A stretch of DNA of 64,000 nt. It comes from an uncultured Clostridia bacterium (GTDB taxonomy: Bacteria > Bacillota > Clostridia > TANB77 > CAG-508). This document shows positions 44,578-54,695 of this stretch, in pieces. The stretch is taken from the NCBI GenBank assembly GCA_948502395.1, contig CAOPES010000001.1, positions 186,001-250,000 of the forward strand. The letters are read 5' to 3'. Under the pieces are notes generated by a model, which saw nothing but the letters and a program-made list of their open reading frames with translations, did not search any database and was not told the origin of the DNA. How positions within the stretch are numbered: the first letter of the stretch is position 1; every line of letters starts with the position of its first letter. The position numbers were made by a program, and so were the translations under genes.

Positions 44578-45807
44578 TTATAAAATTACAATTTTCTTAG
44601 TAAAATCCAAATTACTAAAAGGGCGAGACTGAAAGCCAAGAGAAAACACATCAGTAGCCCAAACATCCAAATCAAGCATAGAAGAAAGAGACTTATTGCG
44701 ACAACTATCAGAAAAACGTTTAACAGAAGTAACAATATCAAGTTTAGGATTAGCCTTAGCAATTTCAGAAATCAAAAACTTACCACGTTCATTAAATCCA
44801 AGAACTCTAACATAAGGGACAGTTTTTTTAGATAACTCCATATCCCTTTTAGAAATACCAAGCAAACTATAAACAAGAATTCTTTGAAGACGAGTAGAAG
44901 TATAACGCTTTGACTTAATACTATCTAAAAGCTCTACAAGAGTACTACAAGAATTAGCAGCATTTTTAATAGCAAACTCTAAACCTTCTGAAACATCAGG
45001 AAGTTCGGCAATTTGACTAACTGACATTTTTCTTAAATTATAAATAATTTGTTTCTCAAAAACAGATAAATCTGGAATAATATTTCCTTGTTTAAAATTC
45101 TTAATCAAAACATCATAACTAGGCTCAGGGAGCAATTTTTTCAAAATATTGAAACCACCATTTTTTACAATATTTCTAATTGCGGTAGCACTAGCAATAT
45201 TTCCAGAATAAAAATTATCATTATATCCAGCTTCAAATCTAGCAACAGAAATTGGTTGAATATTACTTTTATATTTTTTCAATGCCTTCAAATATTCTAT
45301 ACCCAAAATGTTATTTGGAGAAGAAAGGACATTTAAATATTTTTTATTATTTAAATAAAGTAGTAAAGCATTTTCGCGTGCCTTTGGGAATGACACACCT
45401 TTAGCTAATTCACTTGATAGAATGGTTTTAAATTGTTTTGGTTCAGTATGCAATACATTTGCAATATCAGATAAAATATCAATATCAGAAGTCTCAGCAC
45501 CAAAAGATACATAATCAACGACTTTTAAGGAATTCAATATTTTAATAGCACCATCTGCAAAATTTTCTGCACTAGAAGTAGCATATAAAACAGGAAGTTC
45601 TATAACTAAGTCAATTCCACATTTTAAAGCAGTTTCAGCTCTTGACCATTTATCAATTAAAGCAGTAGAGCCACGCTCAGTAAAATTACCACTCATAATC
45701 GCCACAGTATAGTTTGCACTTGTAATTTTTTTTGATTGTTCTAAATGATATAAGTGACCATTATGAAATGGGTTATATTCACCAATAATTCCCAAAACTT
45801 TACCCAT
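44578..45807 (-). CDS. tmcAL: tRNA-Met cytidine acetate ligase TmcAL
   Basis: 409 residues starting at ATG 45807 after AAAGGATTTTTATT. The nucleotidyltransferase core is clear: VLGIIGEYNPFHNGHLYHLE (HxGH), VAIMSGNFTERGSTALIDKW, IDLVIELPVLYATSSAENFA, then IGIEYLKALKKYKSNI-like and SATAIRNIV. TmcAL (YlbM) acetylates the wobble cytidine of elongator tRNA-Met; such a tRNA gene lies 2.8 kb away. The uncorrected open frame extends 33 codons farther but without SD. Confidence 0.9.
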   Translation of the reverse strand: MGKVLGIIGEYNPFHNGHLYHLEQSKKITSANYTVAIMSGNFTERGSTALIDKWSRAETALKCGIDLVIELPVLYATSSAENFADGAIKILNSLKVVDYVSFGAETSDIDILSDIANVLHTEPKQFKTILSSELAKGVSFPKARENALLLYLNNKKYLNVLSSPNNILGIEYLKALKKYKSNIQPISVARFEAGYNDNFYSGNIASATAIRNIVKNGGFNILKKLLPEPSYDVLIKNFKQGNIIPDLSVFEKQIIYNLRKMSVSQIAELPDVSEGLEFAIKNAANSCSTLVELLDSIKSKRYTSTRLQRILVYSLLGISKRDMELSKKTVPYVRVLGFNERGKFLISEIAKANPKLDIVTSVKRFSDSCRNKSLSSMLDLDVWATDVFSLGFQSRPFSNLDFTKKIVIL

Positions 45808-45963
45808 AATAAAAATCCTTTCTTGTATATTTTTGTTTTTATTGTTATAATAGTACCATAAAAAATGGAAAAAAACAAGAAGGAGCGAGGGTTGAATAAT
45901 AACCAAAATATAGGAAATTATTCATTCTGATTTGTGCATTTAAGGAAAGGAATGATAGAAAAA

Positions 45964-46398
45964 ATGGAAAAAGTCGTTATTTATACTGACGGAGCTTGTT
46001 CTGGAAATCCAGGACCAGGTGGTTGGGGAGCTTTATTAATGTATAAAGGAAATAAAAAGGAAATTTCAGGAGGAAAAAAAGATACAACAAATAATGTAAT
46101 GGAGCTAACAGCTGTAATAGAAGGGTTAAAACTTTTGAAGTTCCCTTGCGAAGTTGATTTGTATAGTGATAGTGCATATGTTGTAAATGCATTTTTGCAA
46201 GGATGGATTTATAATTGGGTGAAAAATGATTGGAGAACTGCTGGAAAAGAACCTGTGAAGAATAAAGAGATTTGGCAAGAATTATATGCTCTTACCAAAA
46301 CACATAAAGTTAATTTTATAAAGGTAAAAGGTCATAGTGATAATGAGTTTAATAATAGATGTGATGAGCTTGCAAGAAACGCAATAAAGCAATTATAA
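45964..46398 (+). CDS. rnhA: Ribonuclease HI
   Basis: 144 residues from ATG 45964. Complete catalytic set: [17 protein letters not shown] (first Asp), [15 protein letters not shown] (Glu), [14 protein letters not shown] (Asp) and [20 protein letters not shown] (His and last Asp). It cuts RNA in RNA-DNA hybrids. Start 45952 in the same frame is possible but lies too close to the AAGGAAAGG site. Confidence 0.95.
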   Translation: MEKVVIYTDGACSGNPGPGGWGALLMYKGNKKEISGGKKDTTNNVMELTAVIEGLKLLKFPCEVDLYSDSAYVVNAFLQGWIYNWVKNDWRTAGKEPVKNKEIWQELYALTKTHKVNFIKVKGHSDNEFNNRCDELARNAIKQL

Positions 46399-46495
46399 AA
46401 ATATTACAATTATGTGACATAGCCAAAAAACATTGAAATATTTTGTCGTTTCTAATATAATAAAATTGTATGAAAATGTATTAAGGAGAAAAAAT

Positions 46496-47290
46496 ATGGA
46501 AACATTTGCAGATTATATCTTATCAGAAGAAGACTTAGCATCAAAAATGGAAATAGTATACTATTTAGCCAAAAAAAGAAAAATATTTTTTGACAAATCA
46601 GTCATATTCAAAACCGAAATAGCAAGAATGTTCTTAAACTATTCAAAAATAGAAGTAGACAAAAACCTAGTATTAACGGCAACACTTTTATGCAACTGTA
46701 AAAAAGTAGACAACGCACAAGATATAGAAACAATACATTCATATGCAAAAAGGGGAGCAGAACAATTAGAAGAATTCGGATTTGGAAAGAAATTTTGCAA
46801 AATGTGTGAAGAAGTAAACAGATACAGCAACAGCAATCCAAGAGAAAGAGAAAGTGACATATTAGAATTAGTAGACCAATTTGGTGGAATGTTATTAGAT
46901 AGACCAGAAAGAATAGGATTTAAGCCAGATGAGGCGTTAGTGCTATTAGAACATAGAAATTTAAAAGACAAATATAACAGATACCTAGATACATTTATGC
47001 AATTTGTCGGATTTCTTGAAAAAATAACTGTTGGGGAAGAAGTTGAAACCACAGTAATTAGACGATTAGTAAAAACATACTATGAAGCTGGAGATGTACC
47101 TAATTTTATAAAAGAAGTTGTATACAATTATGGACCAAAAGTGGATAAATTAATGGAAAAAGAGCTAGAACACCTATCAAAAGAGATGTTTTGCAGTATA
47201 GATAATCCAAATAGACCATTATTTAGTGAAGAAACAGCACACAAAATAATGTGTCACATAGAAGAAAAAACAGTAGAAGCGAAAGGATAA
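46496..47290 (+). CDS. HD-like helical protein of unknown function
   Basis: 264 residues from ATG 46496 after TAAGGAGA. Entirely helical: METFADYILSEEDLASKMEI, VLTATLLCNCKKVDNAQDIE, HSYAKRGAEQLEEFGFGKKF, FGGMLLDRPERIGFKPDEAL. The arrangement resembles metal-independent HD-like proteins; the metal residues are mostly replaced. It lies seven bases before the EndoQ-like gene and likely works or is expressed with it. Confidence 0.5.
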   Translation: METFADYILSEEDLASKMEIVYYLAKKRKIFFDKSVIFKTEIARMFLNYSKIEVDKNLVLTATLLCNCKKVDNAQDIETIHSYAKRGAEQLEEFGFGKKFCKMCEEVNRYSNSNPRERESDILELVDQFGGMLLDRPERIGFKPDEALVLLEHRNLKDKYNRYLDTFMQFVGFLEKITVGEEVETTVIRRLVKTYYEAGDVPNFIKEVVYNYGPKVDKLMEKELEHLSKEMFCSIDNPNRPLFSEETAHKIMCHIEEKTVEAKG

Positions 47291-47297
47291 TAAAACA

Positions 47298-48497
47298 ATG
47301 TATGAAATATTTGCAGATTTGCATGTACACATAGGAAGAAGCGAAAAAGGAAAGCCAATAAAGATAACAGCAGCAAGGTCACTTAATTTTGCAAACATAG
47401 CAAGAGAATGTGCTGAAAAGAAAGGGATAAATGTAGTAGGAATAATAGACTGTGCATCACCATATGTAATAGAAGATATAGAAAACTTTCTAAAAACAGG
47501 TGAAGCATATGAACTAGAAGACGGTGGAATTATTTATCAAGACAAAGTATGCATACTTTTAGGAAGTGAAGTAGAAACGTCAGAAAAAGGTAGAAACGGA
47601 AAATGTGGAAGTGCCCACAATATATGTTTCTTCCCACATTTAAGTGATATAAAGGCATTTTCAAATGAATTAAGCCACCACTTAAAAAATATAACATTAA
47701 GTACTCAAAGGACAGATTTATCAGGATATGATTTAATAGACATAGTAGAAAAATACAATGGAATACTAATTCCAGCACATGTATTCACGCCACATAAAAG
47801 CTACTATGGAAATTGTACAGACAGACTATCAAATATATTTAAAGAAAAATTTGATAAAATCTTTGCAATAGAATTAGGGCTAAGTTCAGATACATATTTG
47901 GCAGATACGATTTCTGAATTAGAAACAAGAACGTTTTTAACAAATTCAGATGCACACTCATTGCCAAAAATAGCAAGAGAATACAACAAAATGGAAATCG
48001 AAGACATATCATTTAAAGAAATAGTCAAAGCTTTAAAAAATGAAGACGGAAGAAGAATAGTTGCAAATTATGGACTAGACCCAAAACTTGGGAAATATCA
48101 TAGAACATATTGCGATGACTGTGAAAAAGCAATAGAAACAAAAGAACCAGTAGAAACTTGCCCAATGTGTGGTGGAAAAAACGTTACATTTGGAGTTTTT
48201 GACAGAATAGAATTGATAAAAGATAAAAAAGAAACAAAAAGCCCTGAAAAAAGGCCACCATATATATATCAAGTGCCACTTGGATTTATACCAGGTGTAG
48301 GAGGAAAAACAATAAATAAATTGTTAGATGCATTTGAAACTGAAATGAACATATTACACAAATTATCAAAAGATGATATAGAAATGGTAGTAGGAGAAAA
48401 GGTAGCAAATAATATAGAAAACGCAAGAAATGGAAGCTGTAAAGTAGAAGTTGGCGGTGGCGGAAATTATGGAAAGATTTCTGTAAAACCTAAATAA
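47298..48497 (+). CDS. EndoQ-like PHP-domain endonuclease
   Basis: 399 residues. PHP metal motifs: FADLHVHIGRSEKGKPI at the start, LGSEVETSEKG, CGSAHNICFFPH, LIPAHVFTPHKSYYG and FLTNSDAHSLPKIAREY. A Cys zinc motif follows (HRTYCDDCEKAIETKEPVE, CPMCGG), then a helix-hairpin-helix end (PLGFIPGVGGKTINKLLDAF). This layout is that of endonuclease Q, which cuts 5' of deaminated bases, found in some archaea and Firmicutes. A missing or changed ligand cannot be excluded by eye. Confidence 0.82.
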   Translation: MYEIFADLHVHIGRSEKGKPIKITAARSLNFANIARECAEKKGINVVGIIDCASPYVIEDIENFLKTGEAYELEDGGIIYQDKVCILLGSEVETSEKGRNGKCGSAHNICFFPHLSDIKAFSNELSHHLKNITLSTQRTDLSGYDLIDIVEKYNGILIPAHVFTPHKSYYGNCTDRLSNIFKEKFDKIFAIELGLSSDTYLADTISELETRTFLTNSDAHSLPKIAREYNKMEIEDISFKEIVKALKNEDGRRIVANYGLDPKLGKYHRTYCDDCEKAIETKEPVETCPMCGGKNVTFGVFDRIELIKDKKETKSPEKRPPYIYQVPLGFIPGVGGKTINKLLDAFETEMNILHKLSKDDIEMVVGEKVANNIENARNGSCKVEVGGGGNYGKISVKPK

Positions 48498-48557
48498 AAA
48501 GTTCTAAAAATTTCTTTATCGAATACACATTATGTATAAACGATAAGGAGATTTTTT

Positions 48558-49194
48558 ATGAGAGACAAAGGAATAAAAATCAAAGATACAATAAAACAGC
48601 ATATATTAAATAACAAAAAAGAATATTGCTTAGTTGCAATGCTATTTGTAATAGGAATATTTTTAGGAGTGTTATTTGTAAATAATATACAAGAAACTCA
48701 AAAAGCTGAAATACAATCATATTTCAGCAACTTTATAAACAAGATGAAAGAAACTGAAAAGTTAGAAATGCAAACTTTATTAAATACAAGTATTTTTCAA
48801 AATCTCATCGTAGCAGTCATAATTTGGTTCTTTGGAACAACTGTAATACGGTATTCCAGTAGTATTCGGAATTGTGATGTATAGGGGATTTTGCCTAGGG
48901 TATACAATATCTGCATGTGTTACTATTATGGGAACTGGCAAAGGAATTGCATTTGTATTGAGTAGTATGTTATTACAAAATTTAATATTTATACCAGCAA
49001 TATTAGCTTTGGCCGTAAGTGGATTTAAATTATATAAATCAATAGTAAAAGACAATAGAAAAGAAAATGTCAAATTGGAAATATTGCGACATACTATATT
49101 TTCACTAGTAATGTTAGGCGTTTTAATAGTGTCATCATTGGTTGAAATACTAATTTCGACAAACTTATTAAAACTTTTTGCAAAATATTTTTAA
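48558..49194 (+). CDS. spoIIM: Stage II sporulation protein M, one CGG +1 shift
   Basis: Uncorrected, the gene breaks into two fragments (stop at 48884, second from 48874). Skipping one base at CGG 48849-48851 gives GIPVVFGIVMYRGFCLGYTI after WFFGTTVI and joins the frame to 49194, 211 residues, close to the 214 of B. subtilis. Membrane helices: LVAMLFVIGIFLGVLFV, LIVAVIIWFFGTTVI-GIPVVFGIV, ISACVTIMGTGKGIAFVL and two more. SpoIIM is part of the engulfment DMP complex with SpoIID and SpoIIP. Next gene is xerD, the conserved order in Clostridia. If CGG shifting fails, sporulation should fail. Confidence 0.94.
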
Positions 49195-49211
49195 AAAAAT
49201 CGAAAAATGTA

Positions 49212-49240
49212 TTTACAATTTGCAAATTCTTTGATATAAC
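49212..49240 (+). promoter_or_regulatory. Promoter of xerD
   Basis: TTTACA (49212-49217) and TATAAC (49235-49240), spacer 17 bases, about 50 bases before the start. Confidence 0.7.
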
Positions 49241-49289
49241 ATATGTAGTTTATGTAAATAAATTATTTTGAATATAGAGGTAGATAAAA

Positions 49290-50171
49290 ATGGAAAGACG
49301 ATTAAAATATTTTTTTGAATTTTTAGAGAACGAAAAGAAGTTATCAGAAAACACATTACAGTCTTATAAAAGAGACTTAAAACAATTTAGAATGTACTTA
49401 GAAGCTTGTGGAATTCAATACCACAAAGTAACAGAAGAAGACATCAAAGAATACATCAAAGAACTTGATGAAGAAGGGAAAAAAGCATCAAGTATATCTA
49501 GATGTATAGCATCAATAAGATCATTCTATCAATATGCATTAAAACACAAGAAAGTAAAAGTAGACCCAACAGCAAATATCAAATCACCAAAAATAGAAAA
49601 AAGAACACCAAGTGTTTTAACAGCAAAAGAAGTAGAACTTTTATTAAACCAACCAAAAGACGTGGACCTTAAAGGAACACGTGATAAAGCAATGCTAGAA
49701 TTCGCATATGCAACAGGAATGAGAGTAACAGAAATAATCTCATTAAATATCGAAGACGTAAACTTAGAAGAAGGATATGTTGTTTGCAAAACAGGAAGCA
49801 AACAAAGAAATATACCATTAGGACAAATGTCATTAAAAGCATTAAAAGAATACATAGAAGAAGCAAGAGATGTATTAATTAAAGATGAAAGCGAACAAGC
49901 ACTATTTGTAAATATCAATGGAACAAGATTGACAAGACAAGGTTTCTGGAAAATAATTAAATATTATAAAGAACAAGCTCACATAACAAAGGATATAACT
50001 CCACACGTTTTAAGACATTCATTTGCAACACATTTGTTACAAAATGGAGCTGATTTGAAAGCAATCCAAACAATGTTAGGTCATTCAGATATATCTTCAA
50101 CACAAATATATATGCAATTTCAAGATGAAGGTTTAAAAGATGTATATAGAAAAGCTCATCCAAGAGCATAA
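49290..50171 (+). CDS. xerD: Tyrosine recombinase XerD
   Basis: 293 residues after AGAGGTAG. N-terminal SAM-like DNA-binding part (FLENEKKLSENTLQSYKRDL) and catalytic domain with LEFAYATGMRVTEIISLN (Arg), TGSKQRNIPL (Lys), TPHVLRHSFATHLLQNG (His, Arg), LGHSDISSTQIYMQ (His, Tyr). It resolves chromosome dimers; the neighbouring spoIIM supports the XerD rather than a phage role. Confidence 0.92.
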   Translation: MERRLKYFFEFLENEKKLSENTLQSYKRDLKQFRMYLEACGIQYHKVTEEDIKEYIKELDEEGKKASSISRCIASIRSFYQYALKHKKVKVDPTANIKSPKIEKRTPSVLTAKEVELLLNQPKDVDLKGTRDKAMLEFAYATGMRVTEIISLNIEDVNLEEGYVVCKTGSKQRNIPLGQMSLKALKEYIEEARDVLIKDESEQALFVNINGTRLTRQGFWKIIKYYKEQAHITKDITPHVLRHSFATHLLQNGADLKAIQTMLGHSDISSTQIYMQFQDEGLKDVYRKAHPRA

Positions 50172-50180
50172 ATAAAATAT

Positions 50181-50209
50181 TGCCAAGAGGGACGGTCCTT
50201 TTTGGCAAT
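50181..50209 (+). repeat. REP-like repeat, one unit
   Basis: TTGCCAAGAGGGACGGTCC...TTGGCAA hairpin right after xerD. It forms the outer end of the 68-base inverted repeat of the element at 50191-50626. Confidence 0.7.
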
Positions 50210-50626
50210 TTGCTGGTTTTCTGCCTTGGGTATATATGTGTTAATTTTGATATTGCTTGCTTGAATGAAGTGAAATTTAGAATTTGTAAGTTTATATAAA
50301 AAGTAATGTTCATGGGCAAATTCTTATTTTTATTTTTCATAAATTCTTTGGTTCCTTACATAAGAAAAGAAATTCTAAAACTTTTTTATGGCTCCCTTTC
50401 ACAGCAAGTGTGAACTATTTCCATAAAAAAGTTAAAGAATTTCTATTTTTTATTTCAGTCACATTCATCATTTATTCAAAATATAAAATAAGAATTTGAG
50501 CCTGAGTGAAAACCCCTTTTAGATAAACATACAAATTATTATTGAACGTAATGAACAAAAGCAATATCAAAATTAACACATATATACCCAAGGCAGAAAA
50601 CCAGCAAATTGCCAAAAAGGACCGTC
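50191..50626. mobile_element. MITE-like element with perfect 68-base inverted repeats
   Basis: Left arm 50191-50258 and right arm 50559-50626 are exact reverse complements over 68 bases. They enclose 300 bases without coding potential that contain one copy of the folded element (50317-50498). The outer arm ends contain REP-like units, so the arms probably grew from REP pairs. No transposase present; a non-autonomous element or a folded RNA locus are both possible. Confidence 0.7.
50317..50498 (-). ncRNA. Folded element, copy A (minus strand)
   Basis: 182 bases. Read on the minus strand: outer arm CAAATTCTTATTTTATATTT (pairs with AAATAAAAATAAGAATTTG), then TGAATAAAT-type joint, AGAAATTCT/AGAATTTCT stem, ACTTTTTTATGG/CCATAAAAAAGT stem, and the tip TTCACA/TGTGAA. 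Loops GGAAATAG and AAAGGGAG are shared with copy B. The stems differ from copy B in both arms so that pairing is kept. Possibly a small RNA, or a DNA repeat with folding constraint. Confidence 0.65.
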
Positions 50627-50667
50627 CCCAGTGGCAAAAAATTGCCAAAAAGGTCCGTCCCCAATGG
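50600..50667 (+). repeat. REP-like repeat, two units
   Basis: TTGCCAAAAAGGACCGTCCCC..TGGCAA and TTGCCAAAAAGGTCCGTCCCCAATGGCAA, between the MITE-like element and the convergent glycosyltransferase gene. Confidence 0.72.
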
Positions 50668-50670
50668 CAA

Positions 50671-51660
50671 TTATCTCTTACCCAATAATTTCAATATAAA
50701 TAGCCTAATATGAAAAGCAATTTTAGCAAAAAACGGCATATTTAAAATCACAAAATTTTCTACAAAATAAAGCAAAGTTTCAGTCTTATACAAATTATAA
50801 AATACAGACCACCCTTTAAAATTAAAATGTTTTTTAGTTTGTAGCATTTTAAAATAATCAAAAGCTTTCTTATTCAAAATTTGCAAGTACTCAGGGAAGA
50901 CATCAGGATTTTGGACATAAGTCTCAAAAACTCCTAACTTCACATCAATAAACAAATTACGTACTTGTTCTAATTTTTTAAATTTATGAGATATTTTATC
51001 AGTTCCAACCTGATTATTTCCATGTTGTCTATATTTTATATAAGGTGTTTCAAGATAACCAACCTTACCATTTAAAGAGACAACTAATCCAAGCCAATAA
51101 TCGTGAATTACATATTTAGAATTAGTAGGAAGTGGTAAAATCTTATCAAGAAATTTCTTTTTTGACAAAATAGTACAGCCAGTCATGCAGTTGTATAAAT
51201 ATTGAAGTTTATCAGTATTTAATTCTCTTTTTATTTTCCTATCTAAAAGCATAAGTTTTGAGAAGGAAGGATATAAAGTTTTTAAATTTTCATCTACAAC
51301 TTCTAAATCCCCAAAAACTAAATCAAGTTTTTCACTTTGCAATTTTTCTACTGATTTTTCTATTTTTTCAGGTAACCAAAAGTCGTCTTGGTCAGCAAAC
51401 ATATATAGTTCACTTATTACTTGATTTAGTAAAAATTCAAAGTTTTTAACATATCCTTGGTTATTTTCTTGATAGAATACTGTTATTTTTTCATTTTCTT
51501 CATATTCTTTTAAAATATTTCTTGTTCCGTCTGTTGAGCAATCATCGGAGATTATTAAATGAATATTTTGATAGGTTTGGTTTAATATACTATCAATTTG
51601 TTCTTTTAAATATTTTTCTCCATTATATGTTGCCATTAAAACATCTACTTTTTCGTTCAT
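50671..51660 (-). CDS. Family 2 glycosyltransferase
   Basis: 329 residues after AAAAGGACGAAAATT. GT-A fold motifs: KVDVLMATYNGEKYLKEQID, LIISDDCSTDGT (metal-nucleotide site), MFADQDDFWLPEKIEKS (DxD-like), SKYVIHDYWLGLVVSL. Similar enzymes add rhamnose or glucose to surface polysaccharides. It is followed on the same strand by a PssD/PssE-like pair, forming a surface glycan operon. Confidence 0.85.
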   Translation of the reverse strand: MNEKVDVLMATYNGEKYLKEQIDSILNQTYQNIHLIISDDCSTDGTRNILKEYEENEKITVFYQENNQGYVKNFEFLLNQVISELYMFADQDDFWLPEKIEKSVEKLQSEKLDLVFGDLEVVDENLKTLYPSFSKLMLLDRKIKRELNTDKLQYLYNCMTGCTILSKKKFLDKILPLPTNSKYVIHDYWLGLVVSLNGKVGYLETPYIKYRQHGNNQVGTDKISHKFKKLEQVRNLFIDVKLGVFETYVQNPDVFPEYLQILNKKAFDYFKMLQTKKHFNFKGWSVFYNLYKTETLLYFVENFVILNMPFFAKIAFHIRLFILKLLGKR

Positions 51661-51683
51661 AATTTTCGTCCTTTTTATTAATT

Positions 51684-52169
51684 TTATGAAAGTAAATTAT
51701 TAATTTCTTGAATAGTGCTTGTGATGAAATTTGAATTATTACTTTCAAATTTGTTTGGTTTAAAATTTTCAGCTTGTTTGATAACTTCATCTAGCTTATC
51801 AAAGTCAAGTAAAGGAATAATATATCCCTTAGAAGAGAAGTTGTCCAAAAACTGTTGTTGATGGTCACTAACGTGTTCACCAAACTCTTTTTTTCTTGCT
51901 GCTGCAATTACAGTTTTTCCAATTTCTAAGGCTTGTATAATTGTCCCAACACCTGCATGTGTGATAATTAAACTAGCATCGTTTAAATGCTTATTTAATT
52001 CGTCAATTGTCATATAAGGTATAATTTTTAGTTTATCTGATTTATATTTTGTACAACCAGATTGAACGATAACTTCTTGTGTTATATTTCCAAGTTCTAC
52101 TTGTTTTTCAACAGCTTTAATTAGTCGCTCAAAAGGTTTATCCTGAGTTCCTAGTGTTACAAAAATCAT
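51684..52169 (-). CDS. PssE/Alg13-like glycosyltransferase subunit
   Basis: 161 residues from ATG 52169, overlapping the stop of the upstream PssD-like gene in TAATG. Alg13 pattern: MIFVTLGTQDKPFERLIKAV, EVIVQSGCTKYKSD, LIITHAGVGTIIQALEIGKT, then PRKKEFGEHVSDHQQ-like (AARKKEFGEHVSDHQQQFL). This part binds the sugar nucleotide. It functions with the membrane-bound PssD/Alg14 subunit. Confidence 0.85.
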   Translation of the reverse strand: MIFVTLGTQDKPFERLIKAVEKQVELGNITQEVIVQSGCTKYKSDKLKIIPYMTIDELNKHLNDASLIITHAGVGTIIQALEIGKTVIAAARKKEFGEHVSDHQQQFLDNFSSKGYIIPLLDFDKLDEVIKQAENFKPNKFESNNSNFITSTIQEINNLLS

Positions 52170-52660
52170 TAGAAAATCCACCCCCAATATTTTGCTTTTG
52201 GATATAATTCAAGCATTTCCTCCCATTGAACTACAAAAGTGTCTGCAATATGATATAAAAGTTTTCCTGTTGCAGTTTTTGAAGTTCTATTTGCAAATGT
52301 TTCGATATATATAATTTTGCATCCAAATATCTTAGCTATACAGCACATAGGGCCAGCTGTGTGTGTTCCAGTTGTGATGATAACTTGTGGTCTTATTTTT
52401 AGAAATATAAATAAACTGATAAAGCAATTTATTAGTAATATGAATGGGTATAGCAGTTTGGTTTTTCTTGTTCCATATACTAAAAAGTCTAATTTGTTTT
52501 TATATTTTTCCTTTAAATTTTTATTTGTAGCAGTTTTTTCAGTTACTATATGATAATTACATTTATCCATTATTGGTTTTAGTTGCATTAATTCTGCAAA
52601 ATGTCCACCAGTGCTAGATATAAATATAATTTTTGTTTTTTCATTAAATGAATGTTTCAT
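52169..52660 (-). CDS. PssD/Alg14-like glycosyltransferase subunit
   Basis: 163 residues. Alg14-type: IIFISSTGGHFAELMQLKPI, NYHIVTEKTATNK, a membrane-associated helix LYPFILLINCFISLFIFLKI, ITTGTHTAGPMCCIAKIFGC and YIETFANRTSKTATGKL, DTFVVQWEEMLELYPKA. It anchors the PssE partner to the membrane. AAGGAG precedes the start. Confidence 0.85.
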   Translation of the reverse strand: MKHSFNEKTKIIFISSTGGHFAELMQLKPIMDKCNYHIVTEKTATNKNLKEKYKNKLDFLVYGTRKTKLLYPFILLINCFISLFIFLKIRPQVIITTGTHTAGPMCCIAKIFGCKIIYIETFANRTSKTATGKLLYHIADTFVVQWEEMLELYPKAKYWGWIF

Positions 52661-52791
52661 ATTTTTCTCCTTGTTTTTGTTACAGATAGATTATACCTTA
52701 GAATACGAGTTTTTGCAACAAAATTGTAGACACAAATCGAAAAACAAGATATAATAAATAAGCTAAACAAGTAAAAAATGGAGAAATAGAT

Positions 52792-54675
52792 GTGAAAGAA
52801 AAAGTAACAAAAATAATATCAAAAATAATCAATTCAGTATGGTTTGTTATAATAATAGCAATTATAATTTTAGGAAAAACACTATTATTTTATAATCAAA
52901 CTGTTGGAGAAGTAGAGTTAGAAACAATATTAAATACAGTAAGTTTCATAGTAGTTTTGGGAGCAATACTATGTACATTACCAAATAAAGCAAGAGTAGT
53001 GGGGGCAATAATATCAGATATTGTAATAAGTATATTACTTTTTGCTGACCATACATATTACATATATGCAAGGACAATATTATCAGTAGCGCAAATTACA
53101 AATTTGCAATATGGAGAAGAAATTACAAAAGCAATTCCAATACTGCTAAGTCCAGTACATATATTGTATTTTGTGGATTTGTTAATGTTGATAGCTTTGC
53201 ATTATGTTAAAGAAATAAAAATAGAAACTTTAAATAAAGCTAAAAAAAGAACAATAGTTGCAAGATGTCTATCAGGTATAATTGGAATAACAACTTTTAT
53301 TGTGCTATGTATTCCAATAGCTGAAAAGAGCAGTAATTCGCCATATGTAAAAGATATACAAATAAAAGAAGCAACAATATTTGGATATCATATTTTTGAT
53401 ATAAAAAGTGCGTTCATTAAGAATAATCAGACAAAATATAAAGATAAAGAAACAATGCTAAAAGACTATGAAGAATTGAAATCAGAATATGATGTAAAAT
53501 ATGGACAAGTTCAATATGACTTAGCTGGAACTTTAAAAGGAAAAAATATAATTATAGTTCAACTAGAATCTTTGCAAAATTTTGTAATAAACAAAGAAAT
53601 TAATGGAAAAGAAATCACACCAAATTTGAATAAATTCTTTTCCGAAAATATAGAATTTACAAATATGTATATGCAAAGTTATACAACAACAGCAGACTCT
53701 GAACATTCTGTGCTAACTTCAACATATCCAGTAGAAAATGGAATGGCATTTAGTAGATATTACACAAATACATATGATGACTTATTCAAAGAATTTAATG
53801 AGGAGAATTACAATACATCATATATTCACGGAAATGAAGCTAAATTTTGGAACCGTGGAAATGTATATAAAAAGTTGCAAGTAGACAATTTAATACTAAA
53901 AGAACAACTAGAAGAGCAAGAATATATAAATGGATTTTTATCAGATGAAACTGTATATAGGCAAAGTGTGGAGAAAATTGCAGAATTTGAGCAACCATTC
54001 ATATCATTTGTGGTAGCAGCATCATCACATATACCATTTGAACTAGAAGGATTACAAGACAGAAGCAAAGTAAATATTGACGTGGGAAAATACAAAAATA
54101 CATTTTTCGGAAACTATTTAGAAGCGGCAAACTATGCAGATTACGCATTTGGAGTATTTTTGGAAGGCTTAAAACAAAAAGGATTATATGAAGATACAGC
54201 AATTTTAGTATATGGAGACCATAATGGGTTAAATATGTATGAAGAAAATATGTTGGATTTTCTAAAAACAGACAAAGAATTAACAGATGTTGATATAAGA
54301 CTAAATTTTTCAAATGTATTGTGTGGCTTTAAAATACCAGGAGTACAGAGTATGAAAATAGGTAAGCCAGTAAGTAAATTAGATATAAAGCCAACACTTA
54401 CGTATTTATGCGGAATAGAAGACGGATTTTCTTTGGGCTCAAATATGTTTGGAAGTAAAGATTTTGTATGTTTAAATAATGAACTTATAATAACAGATGA
54501 ATATTATTATGATGAAGGCTGGTATGATAGAGAAACAGGCTCATTTATCGAAGTTGATACAGCTGACGAAGATTTGAAAAGCATGTTAAATACATATTAC
54601 GAGAATATGAAAACAGAATTAGACATTTCAAATTCTATTGTTCACAATAACTTATTAAGTTTAGAAAACAAATAA
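52792..54675 (+). CDS. LtaS-type membrane sulfatase (lipoteichoic acid synthase family)
   Basis: 627 residues from GTG 52792 (ATGGAGAA upstream). Five N-terminal membrane helices ([18 protein letters not shown] and others), then a sulfatase-fold enzyme: [40 protein letters not shown] with the Thr nucleophile region, [48 protein letters not shown]. It transfers glycerol phosphate from phosphatidylglycerol or a related head group to a cell envelope glycan. Confidence 0.85.
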   Translation: MKEKVTKIISKIINSVWFVIIIAIIILGKTLLFYNQTVGEVELETILNTVSFIVVLGAILCTLPNKARVVGAIISDIVISILLFADHTYYIYARTILSVAQITNLQYGEEITKAIPILLSPVHILYFVDLLMLIALHYVKEIKIETLNKAKKRTIVARCLSGIIGITTFIVLCIPIAEKSSNSPYVKDIQIKEATIFGYHIFDIKSAFIKNNQTKYKDKETMLKDYEELKSEYDVKYGQVQYDLAGTLKGKNIIIVQLESLQNFVINKEINGKEITPNLNKFFSENIEFTNMYMQSYTTTADSEHSVLTSTYPVENGMAFSRYYTNTYDDLFKEFNEENYNTSYIHGNEAKFWNRGNVYKKLQVDNLILKEQLEEQEYINGFLSDETVYRQSVEKIAEFEQPFISFVVAASSHIPFELEGLQDRSKVNIDVGKYKNTFFGNYLEAANYADYAFGVFLEGLKQKGLYEDTAILVYGDHNGLNMYEENMLDFLKTDKELTDVDIRLNFSNVLCGFKIPGVQSMKIGKPVSKLDIKPTLTYLCGIEDGFSLGSNMFGSKDFVCLNNELIITDEYYYDEGWYDRETGSFIEVDTADEDLKSMLNTYYENMKTELDISNSIVHNNLLSLENK

Positions 54676-54695
54676 TATCGAAAGGATGCAAGACT

